A DNA stretch of 38,319 nucleotides from Poronia punctata. Lineage: Eukaryota > Ascomycota > Sordariomycetes > Xylariales > Xylariaceae. The position numbers and the translations under genes are program-made. The notes beneath the pieces were generated by a model that searched no databases, was not told where the DNA came from, and saw only the letters and a program-made list of their open reading frames with translations. The DNA lies in the NCBI GenBank assembly GCA_022579005.1, contig MU401761.1, forward strand, positions 1 through 38,319, read 5' to 3'. Of the stretch, positions 1-11,800 are shown in pieces (positions within the stretch are counted from its first letter, which is position 1; every line of letters begins with the position of its first letter).

Positions 1-1260
1 TTATAGCTATTAAAAAATTAAAAAACTAATATTAACTAATTAAAAGTTATAATTTAAAGTAGTTTTTAAGTATAAAAATTATTTAAAACTATAAGTAAAG
101 CTTAATTTAGCTATTATAAGCTATATATATTAAGAAAATATATAAATTAAGTAACTTTTTAAGCAAAATACTATTAACTTTTATAAAATTTATTAAGCTA
201 CTTTTATATAAAAAAACTGCTACTTATTAAGAAGTCCGTTACTATTAACGTAAAATTAAATTAATTATATATATTATAGTTATTACTAAACTTAATATTG
301 CCTTTGCTACGTTATAGCTTTTATAATTTAATAATAACCCTTTTTTTACTTATTACGCTGCTGCTAACTAAGTATTAAACTATTTTTAAGCAAATTAACG
401 CTTTGCTTTATAGTTTAAAAATAAAAATAAGCTTAAAGTAGCTAATAATTTATTATTTACTAATAATACTATTAATTAAAAAAGCTTATAAGCATATATA
501 ATGCTTTTATTTAGTAAACTTATTAATTAAAAAGCAAATAAATAAAATATTATTATTACCTTTATAACTAAAGCTAAGCTTTTTATATTAGCTTAGGCTA
601 TAAAAAAAGCTATATTTATTAGCTAGCTTATTAATAAGCTTAGCATTAATTTAAAACAAAAGCACATTACTATTTAGTATAATAACTAGTAAACTATTAG
701 TTTAGTAAATAAAGATATTGCAATACTTAAAACAAAATTATAGCATATTAATATATATAATTACTAGTTGTATTAAAAAGTAATTAATAAAACGCTTTAA
801 ATAGTTTATATACTAATAAATTTAATAATAGTAAATAGTTTTATAAAGTTCTTAGTATAAAATAAGTAAGCAAGCTTTTTATAATAAATTAATTTAGTTA
901 ACGTTAAAGCTATTTAAACTAAAATTAACTAGCTTATTACTATAAAAGTGCAAAAAAACTAAGAAAATAAATTAAAACAATTTAAAATATTATAACTATT
1001 ACTATAAAAGCTATAATACTATAAAATAAAAGTATTATTTATAGCTGCAAAATAAACTAGTATATTAGCTTATTTTAAAAAAGTATATTAGATTTAATAA
1101 GTTATAAGATAATAAAAATTAATATAATGCCTACATAGTAAAAGTTATATAGCTGTAGTAAAAACTACTATAAAGAAAAAGGTCCTCTTATAAAAAGTCT
1201 TTCTTTACTTATTTAGTATGTGCAAATTTTGCAAAGAAGAGAAGTTTTACCTCTTTACGC
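1..1260. repeat. AT-rich block, probable RIP-degraded repeat
   Basis: The first 1.2 kb is almost wholly A and T. TpA, ApA and TpT dominate and CpA and TpG are rare, while GC survives mainly in AGCT/AAGC contexts. This is the footprint of repeat-induced point mutation on transposon copies in filamentous ascomycetes (family knowledge). No frame stays open long enough to name the parent element. Composition returns to normal between about 1180 and 1330. It continues off the left edge, so its true length is unknown. Confidence 0.75.
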
Positions 1261-1669
1261 GTACATTAATCAATATATACAATTTAGCCATTTATACTAG
1301 TTCTGACAATTATCGGGGCATTTTCTCCCTACCAACAGAAATACCTAGACTACAGTTTCGGCCGATAATCTACCGATGTCAGATCTAACAAAGGCCACTA
1401 CTCGTACTTCCGAACGGAGCTCCGGCCTGACATTGCTTTTTGCTATTAGTGTTCCCAAATTGGCAGGGTCTCGCCGGGTTAGGAGCAAGTAGGTAATTAT
1501 TACTTGGAGATATGGATGATTAGACAGCCAAAAGAAATTCCTGTCTGGAAAGGGATATATCCGAATAAAATTCCCATGTGGAATATACCACCAGGACCGT
1601 AACTCGCAAATTCTCTCGAGAATCGGCTCCTGTTGTCTCAAACAAACCTTAAGACAACCTTTGTCAACA

Positions 1670-3373
1670 ATGGCGCAGAGCAGCCGTTCTCCGTCGAGAG
1701 CGGACATAAACTCCCAGGCCACGATCGGGAGCAATGAGCGCACACCACTATTGAGCGATGCAAGTAATACCGGAGCACTCGCTGATACTGAGCAGCAACA
1801 GCGTAGTTCCGAAGGGGAGGAGGAGGAGGAAGAAGCTGTCATCATCGTTCCCGATATCAAGGGCATAAAACTTTGGACGATCCTAGGCGCTTGTTGGGTT
1901 GGTGTCTTCTTCGGTGCCATCGACGCTAGCGTCATCGCCACCCTCTCTGCTCCCATATCCAACGAGTTTAGGAGCCTCAGCCTTCTGCCATGGCTAGGAA
2001 CGGCCTACCTAATCGCCAATGCCGCTTGTCAGCCGCTGACGGGCCGGGCCACTGATATCTGCGGCCGCGGCAAAGGATTAATCTTCAGTAATGTGTTTTT
2101 CGCAGCCGGCAATCTCATCTGTGGGCTTGCGCAGAGTTCCACTACCATGATCATTGGCCGTGTCGTCGCCGGCATCGGTGGTGGCGGCCTGATGACTATC
2201 AGCACTTTCCTCGCCACCGACCTCGTGCCCTTGAGAGAGCGTGGGATCGTGCAGGGAATCGGGAACATCTGCTACGGCACCGGCATGATGCTAGGCGGTG
2301 TCTTTGGTGGTCTCATCAACGACAACACGGCTTGGGGTTGGCGACTTGCATTTCTCATCCAGATACCTCCGGTCCTCGTCTCTGCCATACTCGTCGCCTA
2401 CCTTGTCCGCATACCCCCTAAAGTCTCGAATCAGTCCTATCTCGCCCGCATCGATTTTACAGGTGCCTTGTCACTTGTCACCTTCCTGGTCCTACTCCTC
2501 CTCGGGCTCAATGCAGGCGGTAACCTTGTACCCTGGGTACATCCGCTTCCCCTCACGGCCTTGCCCCTGTCTCTGGCAGCCCTGATATTCTTCATCGTAT
2601 GGGAATCCCGGGCGCGATACCCCGTCATTCCGGTCCGTCTACTCTTTGACAGGACAGTTTTTACTGCCTGCATGACAAACTTGTTCTGTTGCATGGTCCA
2701 GTACCAGGGTCTCTTTTATATCCCTTTGTACTTGCAGACCCACGGAGCCAGCGCATCTAGTTCCGGTCTTGTCCTTATGTTTTCGCCCTTGGGAATTTGC
2801 ATCTTCTCTGTCGGCAGCGGATGGGTGATGAAGAAGACTGGGCGCTATATCGGCCTTGGAATACTGCTGGTCTCCTTCATGGTAGTCGCCTCGGTGATTC
2901 TGACCGCTCTTCACCAAGACTCCCCAGTCTGGCCTCTAAGAGTCGTCTTCTTCCTTCTGGGCTCAGGTCAAGGAGGCATGTTGACCGTGACTCTCCTCGC
3001 CTGTCTAGCGTCTATCGACCATTCCCATCAAGCGACCATCACTTCGGCGACGTACGCTTTCAGATCCGTCGGAAGTACCGTGGGTATCGTGATCGGCGGC
3101 ACCATATATCAGAACGTGCTCAAGACCGAACTGTGGGAGCGTTTCGGACATCTCCCAGGTGCAGCCGATGAGATCAAGCGTATCAGAGACGATCTGGATG
3201 AACTGAAGCATCTTCCGGAAGGATGGCACGATGGTGTATTCGCCGCATTCCAGGACGCATTTCGAGGTGTCTGGATCACGATGTTGGGATTGGCTGTTTT
3301 GGCTTTAATCAGCGTATCTCTGATGAAGCAGCACAAGCTTCATTCCACTCTTACACGGAATGAAGGAGATTGA
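1670..3373 (+). CDS. MFS transporter, DHA2 14-TM type, vacuolar amino-acid/drug transporter like Fnx1/Vba
   Basis: Single-exon gene of 567 residues. I start at the ATG at 1670, in a good fungal context (TCAACAATGGC); the frame is open upstream only to a TTG. About 14 hydrophobic helices are visible from residue ~63 to the end. The first carries DASVIATL, the loop after helix 2 has the MFS motif A-like GRATDICGRGKG, and helix 5 is glycine-rich (GNICYGTGMMLGG), as in drug:H+ antiporter-2 proteins. The N-terminus has an acidic dileucine signal (ERTPLLSD, residues 23-30) of the kind used for vacuolar sorting, then an acidic run. The closest characterised relatives I recognise are fission yeast Fnx1 and budding yeast Vba proteins, which move basic amino acids into the vacuole. 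Substrate here is inferred; a toxin or drug exporter remains possible. It is the first gene after the AT-rich block. Confidence 0.88.
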   Translation: MAQSSRSPSRADINSQATIGSNERTPLLSDASNTGALADTEQQQRSSEGEEEEEEAVIIVPDIKGIKLWTILGACWVGVFFGAIDASVIATLSAPISNEFRSLSLLPWLGTAYLIANAACQPLTGRATDICGRGKGLIFSNVFFAAGNLICGLAQSSTTMIIGRVVAGIGGGGLMTISTFLATDLVPLRERGIVQGIGNICYGTGMMLGGVFGGLINDNTAWGWRLAFLIQIPPVLVSAILVAYLVRIPPKVSNQSYLARIDFTGALSLVTFLVLLLLGLNAGGNLVPWVHPLPLTALPLSLAALIFFIVWESRARYPVIPVRLLFDRTVFTACMTNLFCCMVQYQGLFYIPLYLQTHGASASSSGLVLMFSPLGICIFSVGSGWVMKKTGRYIGLGILLVSFMVVASVILTALHQDSPVWPLRVVFFLLGSGQGGMLTVTLLACLASIDHSHQATITSATYAFRSVGSTVGIVIGGTIYQNVLKTELWERFGHLPGAADEIKRIRDDLDELKHLPEGWHDGVFAAFQDAFRGVWITMLGLAVLALISVSLMKQHKLHSTLTRNEGD

Positions 3374-3806
3374 GGGAAGTAAAGTCGGTGTTTCATCTTG
3401 AGGTGCTTTCATATTTATCGGACAACCCAACGTATAACAAGCAGATCTAAAATAGTGTGTATGTCCTGCTAGTTAGAAAAAAGTAGTATTAGTTAGTTAA
3501 TAAAGGCATGTCTATTGTAAGCCACCATCTTTGTGGACGTTTAGGAATAGTGGATGTTGTAACTGCAGTAGAAAACAAGCAGCATAAAATGAGGGGAGAG
3601 CCACTTCAGAACCAACAGCTTCATATCCCTTGTTTTTATTTTATACCTCCCCCGTCCCCGCCTTGATGTGACCTAACATTCATCCTATCTCCCATCACTA
3701 CTACATATTGTTCCAACTAATCATCGCCGGGAATTATATCACTGATTCTCAACCATTAACAACCAGTATTCAGACGTTGGACTAGGTACCTTATTTGAAC
3801 CCCAAA
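3374..3806. other. Intergenic region between MFS gene and DPP III gene
   Basis: About 430 bases holding the 3' end of the transporter transcript and the promoter of the peptidase gene. A pyrimidine-rich stretch lies near 3640-3700 and a CTAGGTACC palindrome-like element at 3782-3790, just before the peptidase ATG. I see no further gene. Confidence 0.6.
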
Positions 3807-6239
3807 ATGGCGGCGTCGCCTTCTATCTACAGACTGGATATCGAATCCCTGTTCTCCAGCCTCAATGAGCGAGAGAAGCTGTACAGTCATTACATGGCCA
3901 GGTAGGTAAATCCTATGTATTTATGAACAATTAACTTTTCCCTACTTACACCTCATCATCGTTCAGGGCCGCCTGGTCAGGCACACGTATTATCTTCCGC
4001 CAGGTATCCCCCGAATCAGAAGCGATTTTCAACCTGATAATGGGACTCCGGGAGTTCTGCGGCGGCAAATGGGACATCTTCTCGGACGACGACGTCGATG
4101 TAGATGCATTTCTCCATTACGCAGCTACCTTTCTGTCCAATGTGGGAAATTACTATGTACGTAAAATCGATTAGGTCTTGCGGAGCAGTAAAATGTGACT
4201 AAATCTCGGAATAGGGCTCAGGAGACCAAAAATTCATACCCAAGATGAGTTTCCAAGCAATGAAAACCATGGCATCCCAGGCTCCACAGCTAGCGACTCT
4301 TTTCGAAAAATGCAAAGACATGTTCACTACGCCGCCGTATAGTCTTGGTTTCCCGGACTCGAGCAATGTTTCGCAGAGCGCGTATTATCCTGGAGACCAA
4401 CGTATTAACAGGGACGAGATCGCGCTTGTGTCCGGCGCCTTAGACGATGCGGGCGTGTTTCCCGAGAATACGCGCTTGACGAAGGATGGCTACAAGGCAT
4501 TCACAGTGCTTCAGGCATCTGTCGAGACCGCGCCAGAGGAATCGTTGCATTGTGCTGATTCCGAAGTCCAGATTCGTTTGCAGAGGGGTGACCATGCCGC
4601 TGACTTACGACGCGTCTGCGAGTATCTGGAAAAGGCCGCAGAGTACGCAGCGGACGAGACGCAGCGGCGGTACGTGTCCTTGTGCGCGGAGAGTTTCCGA
4701 ACAGGGAGTTTGGACACGTACCGCGAGGGCCAACGGGCGTGGGTCGCGGATGGAAAGCCTAAGGTAGAGAGCATATTTGGGTTCGTCGAACCATATAGGG
4801 ATCCGTATGGTGTCAGGGCCGAGTTTGAGGGTCTTGTGGCTGTTGCGCATGCTGGCGAGACGGAGAAGCTTGTGAAGCTCGTGAGTCGCTCGGATGAGTG
4901 TATCAGGAAGCTGCCTTGGGCGTCGGCGGGTAACAATGGGAAAGGACCATTTGAGAAGTCGCTTTTTGATCCACCGGATTTGTCTAGTATACATGGTGAG
5001 CGTGTTCTTTTTCTTCGTCGTCTGTTCATACTGACAAGGGACCAAGCATTGGCGTATTGTTCCAGCATTATTTTCCCTGGAATAAACCTCCCTAATGTAA
5101 GTCGATGCAGCTTTTTTCGTGCTGTACCTAGTACTTCATTTCTCATATAACATATGACAGTACAACGATATCCGCCAGGACGTCGGCTTCAAAAACGTCA
5201 TCGTGGCAAACCGCATGGTAGCGGAGAGCACCGCTGCACAATGGCCGTTCGTACCCGAAGAGGAGATGGAGATGTTTCAGAAGCACAAGTACCCCGCCTA
5301 CTACTGGTGGGTAGTGCTTCACGAATTACTTGGGCACGGTACAGGCAAGATGATGATGGAAGAGTCCAGCGGCAAGTTCAACTTTGACGAAAAGAACCCT
5401 CCGGTGAGCCCTTTGGATGGAAAGCCCATCCGTTCGTGGTACAAACCTGGCCAGACGTGGACAAGTCAGTTCAGTGACCTGTCCACCACTGTTGATGAGT
5501 GTAGATGCGAATTGGTGGGAGCCTTCCTCATGGACGATCCCGAGGTCTTGGAGTTGTTAGGTTTTACGGAGGAAGGTGATATCAAGGCAAGCGGTCGTAA
5601 GTTAAGACTTATCTTGTGTCGCTTCATACGGTTGAACTGACAGTGAAAGTTACTTACAACTTATACCAACAACTCGGCGTTGATGGCCTGCGTGGGCTGG
5701 CAAACTTCAACGTCGAGAGCATGGTAAGTGTGCTTCTATCCATTCGGAACGGGTAGGAACGTTCAACTAACTTATTTTAGACATGGGGCCAAGCGCATAG
5801 TCGGGTAAGTGCTCTGGACTGAAGAGCTCGAGTAATGACGCTGACAAGGCAGGCACACTTTGCCATGTTGACTTGCCTCCTGAGACACAGCAATGGATGT
5901 GTCCAAGTACACCACGACGAGGATAAGAAAAGACTTACCGTATATATCGACCGGTCTAAGATTATGAGTTACGGGAAGAAGGCACTAGGCCATATGCTAC
6001 TGAGACTTCATATGTACCGCTCCACGGCAGACGTCGAGGCTTGTCGCCAGTACTACGAGGACCTCTCTCGAGTAGACGAGGAAAAACTCGGATGGCGACG
6101 GACGGTCCTAGCCAACAAGCCGCCTCCTTTGTTGAATGTTCAAGCCAATACTTTTCTGGAAGGGGACACGGTCACAGTGAAAGAGTATGACAAAACTTGC
6201 GCGGGCATTGTGGAGAGTTGGTATGAACGCCAGGTGTGA
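3807..6239 (+). CDS. Dipeptidyl peptidase III (zinc metallopeptidase family M49)
   Basis: Cytosolic exopeptidase that removes dipeptides from peptide N-termini. Spliced model of 678 residues: exons 3807-3901, 3967-4156, 4215-4995, 5047-5096, 5161-5596, 5650-5723, 5781-5804 and 5853-6239; all phases close. The zinc motif HELLGH lies at about residues 426-431, and the second motif DECRCE (EECRAE in relatives) at 484-489 with E485 as expected zinc ligand. Other family blocks are visible: YYGSGDQKFIPKMS near the N-terminal third, PGINLPNYNDIRQDVGFKN before the zinc site, and LTYNLYQQLGVDGLRGL after it. Length is slightly short of the usual 700-740. Oddities: exon 7 is only 24 bases, and intron 3 (4996-5046, 51 bases) contains no in-frame stop. 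The stop codon is 49 bases from the stop of the convergent gene. Confidence 0.93.
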
Positions 6240-6288
6240 TGTGCGATGGGGAGAGCTCAAGATCAAACGCATATTGTCTTCTCTCTCC

Positions 6289-7777
6289 TTATCCTTCCGG
6301 ATGTTGAAATTGGTAAGCTACTTGAACTACTTGAAGAGCTACTTGAATAAAGGCCAAGAGCAACCCTACCCCTCCGATTATGATTACGGCCCAGAACGTG
6401 AGCCACGATGCAGAATCTCGGTTATCCACCCACAATTCGACCCAAGACCTTGGTTTCCGCTGACTGAGATGATGGCTCAGACGAACGAGCTTGCATCGCA
6501 AGTGCGGAAAGTCTCTGGCCATTTCATAGACGTCACGCTGTTTGATGAGTCCAGGTGCCAAATCGAACTCCTTATCGATGCATAAGCGCACAAGCATGTC
6601 GTCTCGACGCCGCATCGGTATGTCCATGAAGGGTGTCAGTTTCTGGAATAGTCGTCTCGAGCGCATATTCTGCCCGAACAACAGTCGGTAAGATATTAAT
6701 ACTTCCCCCAGCAACTCTACTATGTCTTCCTCGGTTCCACAGGGTAGAGAGTCAAGCACTTCGGTTCCGCATGAGCGGAGCACACCGTGATTATCCTCGG
6801 GTTTGCCCAGATTGGACAAGCAGAAAGAAGGATACCGAAACACGTAAACAATCTTAGCGTCAGTGTCGAGTTCAAGGTGGCATGCTAGACTATCAGTCCA
6901 ATGCACCGAGACGGCCCCGATACTTGTGAGGAGAAACAAATTCAAAGTTGAAGGGTCGATCGACTTGAGCTTGTCGTATAGTTTGACCTCTTCGTTGTCC
7001 GAGAGGCTGTTGTAGTTTGGAGGCGGCAGCATCATCCCAAACGCCAACAATAAGCGCGAAATATGCTTATTGCTAGCTCTCCTACGATCTTGTTTTATGA
7101 CCATATGGCTCCATCCACGATACCCATTTGTCTCATCTACGATGCTAAACTCGTCAGGGGGACAAGACAAAACATCAGGCCGGTAGAGCATAGTCAGCCA
7201 CCCAACGACGGCGAATACCAGAGTAGTCACTGATTCGAGGGCCTGTTCTTCGTTTCCGACATTGACGATGCCGTCCTCCACAAGCGAATCAGTGATGCTG
7301 GTAAGAGTTACCCCATCCCCTTGCCTCATAATGTCAGATATCTTCATGCAAAGCGGTAGGAAGGTACCGGTTAAGCATTCCTCAGATTCGCAGTCGAAGC
7401 CCGGTAGACAGTCAAATAGCGATGCCGGCTGTAGCATGAGTTGATCTCTGAGCCACCAGCCGTACCAGGGCAGATCCGGGAAGACATCCCCCAACGGATT
7501 CTTAAGCGCATAAGTGGATTTGAGTCTTCTGTTCAGCTTGAGACCTACAGTATCATCTGTCAGTTCCCGAGCGAGTATGGAAGGGTCGGTGAGACGCACT
7601 GAATGTACGAGCCTTGTTTTTTGATTTCATGATGCTTTGGAGTCTGGAAGTATGTGAGATAGGTAGGTACGGCTCTAGGCAGAATGGAAGTTTTGGGTCA
7701 TTCTGGCAACCTACGAGTACGAGTAGGTCGGGAATATTAATATGAGATACAACGCCCCATATGTTTGGCAAAGGCAT
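6289..7777 (-). CDS. Uncharacterised fungal protein with C-terminal membrane helix
   Basis: I do not recognise a named family. A 1.3 kb frame (7598 down to 6289) is open with no ATG near its 5' end: the first codon after an upstream stop region is GTG, so I infer a first exon 7777-7711 (MPLPNIWGVVSHINIPDLLVLV) joined by an intron 7710-7599 with a weak GTTGCC donor and a CATTCAG acceptor; this gives 458 residues. Visible features: LPWYGWWLRDQLMLQP near the N-terminus, the stretch VLISYRLLFGQNMRSRRLF in the second half, and one strong hydrophobic helix close to the C-terminus (WLTFWAVIIIGGVGLLLAFI) with a short tail. It may be a tail-anchored or peripheral membrane protein. Its neighbours are DPP III (convergent) and, about 1.1 kb away and divergently transcribed, the NLR gene. 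The first exon is the least certain part. Confidence 0.6.
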
Positions 7778-8847
7778 ACAAGGGTAAATGGTTGAATCGT
7801 GCAGCCAACTGTTCTAGGTTTCTCCAAGACTAAGCTAAAGGCAGCCCTGTCAAAAGGGGTTGCGAAATTACTCGCCTGTAATTGGAAAAATACATGTATA
7901 AGCGCCGGAGCATACCAGGAATCATGCATTTTGCACGTCTATTTGCGTGCCAAGCTAACAAGCCATCGTTTGGACCAAGCCTGACGGTGTTAAGGTACGC
8001 GGCTGTAGAAAAGCAACTCGGTTGCCGATCCTACCATCGTTAGCTTGCCACGCTTGCTTCAGCTGCTCAACATCCAGAAACCAACCCGGTTCCTGTGTTA
8101 CAAAAATATATAATAATATATTTCGCCCTTCATCTGAATCCTCTGTCATCATACTTATATAGGTATATGAAAGGTATGTCACTCACCACTTGAGTTCAAG
8201 ATGGTGCGAATATCTCGCTTCAGAATGCTTCTATGGCTGCATGTAACGGTTACCCCTGCAATCGCAATGCCACCTTGTCAGCCCAGTCAGCCTTTTGCGG
8301 CGACTTTTAGGTTGACTCGAGCTTGGTGGGCTTGTTTACAGGGGCGGTGAACAACGGCTTTCTCTTCTAATAACCCGGGTTCGCCAACTGTCTACAGTGT
8401 CTTGAAGTCTGCATAGAAATGTGCCTTGACCCCGCCTGCATAGGAACCTAACCCATGTGCTTTAGGTAAGTACCTACTTTAGCTAAGTACCTACCTGTAT
8501 TGAGATGGTCAGGTTAGCTTGATGCGCGACTGCCGATAGATCTCCTGAGAGGCAGGCAGGAGCGAGGGTGGAACCGCAAGATCATGGTTCTCACGCCTCG
8601 CGACCTCTGGTTAAAGGAAACGCGCTTCCCAGCATTAAAGCCCAGAAAAGCTTATTCTTCATCTCTTCCAATGTCCTACTTGGGTTCTGTTCCAGGTACC
8701 ATCCACTTGTCTGTATATGTATACGTTTATAATTGATTGGGACTACTCGTACATTGGCGGAAACTTTGAATTATGCTGTCACGGGAATTTCGTCTAAACG
8801 GAACTCCCAATACAAATTTACCTGTACTCTAGTGCTTCTCTCCTATC
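7778..8847. other. Intergenic region, divergent promoters of the unknown gene and the NLR gene
   Basis: About 1.07 kb between two divergently transcribed genes. It holds a tandem direct repeat of TAAGTACCTAC (8467-8477 and 8484-8494, 17 bases apart) preceded by TAGGTAAG, and the element TAGGTAGGTAC lies just outside at 7660-7670. Small open frames here are short, lack family features and are not called as genes. Confidence 0.5.
8467..8494. repeat. Direct repeat of TAAGTACCTAC
   Basis: Two exact copies of an 11-base unit, at 8467-8477 and 8484-8494, sit about 350 bases before the NLR start. The same GGTAC/GTACC-containing word recurs in other noncoding parts of the window. Function unknown. 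Confidence 0.7.
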
Positions 8848-11800
8848 ATGCTTCATACCGCGGAAAATACACCTACGATCGAGCAGTAAGTCCATGGAGC
8901 CAAGATTTGTCTCCATCTACCCTAGGTACCTGAGTCAAAGTGTCTAGGCTGAAACTACCTAAACATAGGAAGCCTCGGGCTGCAAAGGCCGTGTGGACGG
9001 AGCCGCTGGAGCGCTTTCGAGAGAACCTACATGGTAGCGATGACTTTCATATCGTGAATCAGATACATTCTCTAAAAGATCTCATGGAGCATCTTGAGAC
9101 AACCGGGACGCAGAACATGAAGGCCGCGATTATCTTCAGCAAGATGGCACCAAGTATGGGATTCTTGGTTACCTTTGTAGACGTCGTTACACTTGCCTCT
9201 GGCGAAGATCCGGCATTCACCGCGGCTGTATGGGGAAGCATCGGAGCGCTCCTGACACTAGCATCCTCTGCAGGCAACACGCTTGGCGAAGTCGTAAAAA
9301 TGCTGGAAGAGCTAGCCATTGAGCTCCCGAATTTTGGCTATCAGAATGATATCTTCCCTATGTCCTCGAGACTTGAAGCTACCGTCGCCGAACTTTACAC
9401 CGAAGTCGTTTGCTTTTACGCTCGGACCATACACTTCTTCCGCGGCCACCCGCGAGCTCTTGTCTCAAAGGCTGCCCGGGCGAAATTAGATGACGACTTT
9501 ATTCGGACGGAGAGGTGCATCAAACGCTTTTCTTTACGTGTAGAGAACGCTTTAGCTGTACAGAGCGAAATCAAATCGGCACCCAAAGGCCAAGAACAGA
9601 AACACGGACAAGTAGAGAAGAGGACTAAGTTCCAACACATACCTCTTCTACGAAACAGCAGGTTTTCTGGGCGCTCAGCTTATATAAAAAAGATACGGGA
9701 TACGCTGGAGCCGCCACCGAGCCACCATCCCTATCAGCGATCCATGGCTTTGTTCGGGTTGGGCGGTGTGGGTAAAACTCAGCTTGCTCTCCACTACGCG
9801 TATGAAAGTGTGACTAAATACGATGTCGTCTTATGGATATCCGCCGATACTACCGCAAATATCGAACAGAGTTTCGCATCAGCGGCACAAGGATTAAACC
9901 TATATCGGACTTCGGAAGGGTCCCAAGACTCAGCTACAGCCGTTTTCAAAGTGAAAAACTGGCTGAGTTGCACAAGTAGGTTGAATGCCATTTTTCATTT
10001 CCAACATTCGCTTATATACTAACATGAAGTACTCAGCCAACTCATGGCTACTCATCTTCGACAATGGAGAAGACCTACGAGAACTAACAGAGGCTTGGCC
10101 CGCAAGCTCGCACGGTTCTATACTTCTCACCACCAGAGATTTTGATGTTGCGCGGAACCCTGAATCAGTCCTCCTTCAAGTAGAGCCTTTCAACAATGAG
10201 GAAGGCAGCACGATGTTGTTGAGATACATTGACGCTGAGTCGAACAGAGAAGCTGATCAACTAGAGTATGCGACAACGCTATCCAAGTATCTCGGCGGCC
10301 TTCCGCTTGGCCTGAGTCAGATCGGTGGTCTTATTGTAGAGCGAAGAATGTCTCTAAAGGTTACTCTCGCCTTATACGAGGGGAAATCTACGGCAATCCA
10401 TGCGCGCAAACCTGCTATTCACGGATACGAACATACTATAGACACGGTTTGGAATGCCTCATTCAAACGGCTGCCGGAAATCTCAACTAGACTTCTGCAG
10501 ATGTTAGTCTTTTTTAACCCAGACTCGATACACGAAGATATCTTCATACACGGCTCTCAGCATATAGATGGACTCGATGCTGGATTTGATTTCCTTGCGG
10601 ACGAACTGGAGTACGAAATGCTTCCACCTCGCGCACCTGATCGTAATTTCTGACTGTCGCAGCTTTGGGGATGCAGAAGTCCCTTTGTTTCGGTTTGCCT
10701 TGGTAAACAAGGATAGAGATGAACCTATTCTCTCATTGCACCGACTCGTCCAGTCTGTGACCCTCGACAGACTGGATGAAGCCAACCGAAAGATGTATTT
10801 TGACGCCGTTGTCCAGCTTCTGTCTTGCGGTTTCGCAGACAAATGGAGCAATGACGTCGGGTCACAAATACACGCATGGGAGAGGTCACAGAAATGCCTC
10901 CCGCATATCATTCATCTTGAAAGCCTTGTCAAACGCCATTCCGTACGCTCTTTTAATGGCCAGCAATACGCCGAGCTACTACTCCGATGCAGTTGGTAGG
11001 TGAACAACACATAGTTTCCCGATTCTCTCAGATCGACTGACCATGGCGCATTAAATAGGTACCTGTATGAGCGTGAGATGTACGACATTGCTCGAAACAT
11101 GGTAGAGTCTGCCATCAACTCCTTCGAAGATAAGACGACCCTTGCCCATGCTAGCGCAATAGACCTTGTAGGGCTCATAGACCTCGAGCTATGCAAGCCT
11201 GAAAGAGCACTTGGTCCATTTAAAGATGCCCTAGAGATACGTAAAGTTGTCTAGGCACAGACGACGCCTTTGTAGCCACCGGTCTCACCAACCTAACTCT
11301 GGCTTATACAGGGCCAGGTAACCTAGATGAGGCTTACTCATTTCATCAGCAAGCGATCGATATCCGGCTAAGGACGAACAGCGACCGTATTGGAAACCCA
11401 TACAGTAATCTGGCATGTTTGCGCCTGCGCATGGGAAGGCAGGATGATGCAGAGGAGACTCTATCTCGCTGCCCCTCGCTCAGAGACTTTACGGATGAAA
11501 CCTTGTTGAAGACTGGAAATCCGCGATTTTCGGGTGATATGGCCCTTTTAGCACGCATACGACTTCAACAAGGGCGTGTAGAAGATGAATATCCTTTGGC
11601 GTCCAAGGCGCTCGCCTTTCGACAAAAGTTGCTCGGAAACAGGCTAAAGACTTGTGATTCGTTGTATGACGTGGCTTCTATCCTGCATCTACAGGGCAAT
11701 GACGGCGGCGCGATGTTAGTTCCCGCTCAATCCCTAACTGTCTGATACTTTGGAAAAGTGAGCGTTTGGAGCGGTTGGTCGATATTGCATCATCTCTTAA

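Noticed and set aside
1345..1962. 205-codon minus-strand frame at the 5' end of the MFS gene
   Set aside because: Overlaps the conserved transporter N-terminus in antisense and has no features of its own.
4511..5146. 211-codon minus-strand frame inside DPP III
   Set aside because: Antisense shadow over conserved peptidase exons.
7955..8182. 75-codon minus-strand frame with a tryptophan-rich stretch
   Set aside because: Short, isolated, no family resemblance and no supporting exons; treated as chance or an unreadable relic.
11252..11254. Explaining the in-frame TAG of the NLR gene by an intron
   Set aside because: The only local GT-AG pair would make a 14-base intron, and larger ones would remove conserved TPR helices; a one-base frameshift fits better.
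11715..11758. Third frameshift in the NLR gene near the TGA at 11743
   Set aside because: A 44-base intron with GTTAGT donor, CTAAC branch site and AAAG acceptor restores the frame and the TPR sequence, so no lesion is needed.
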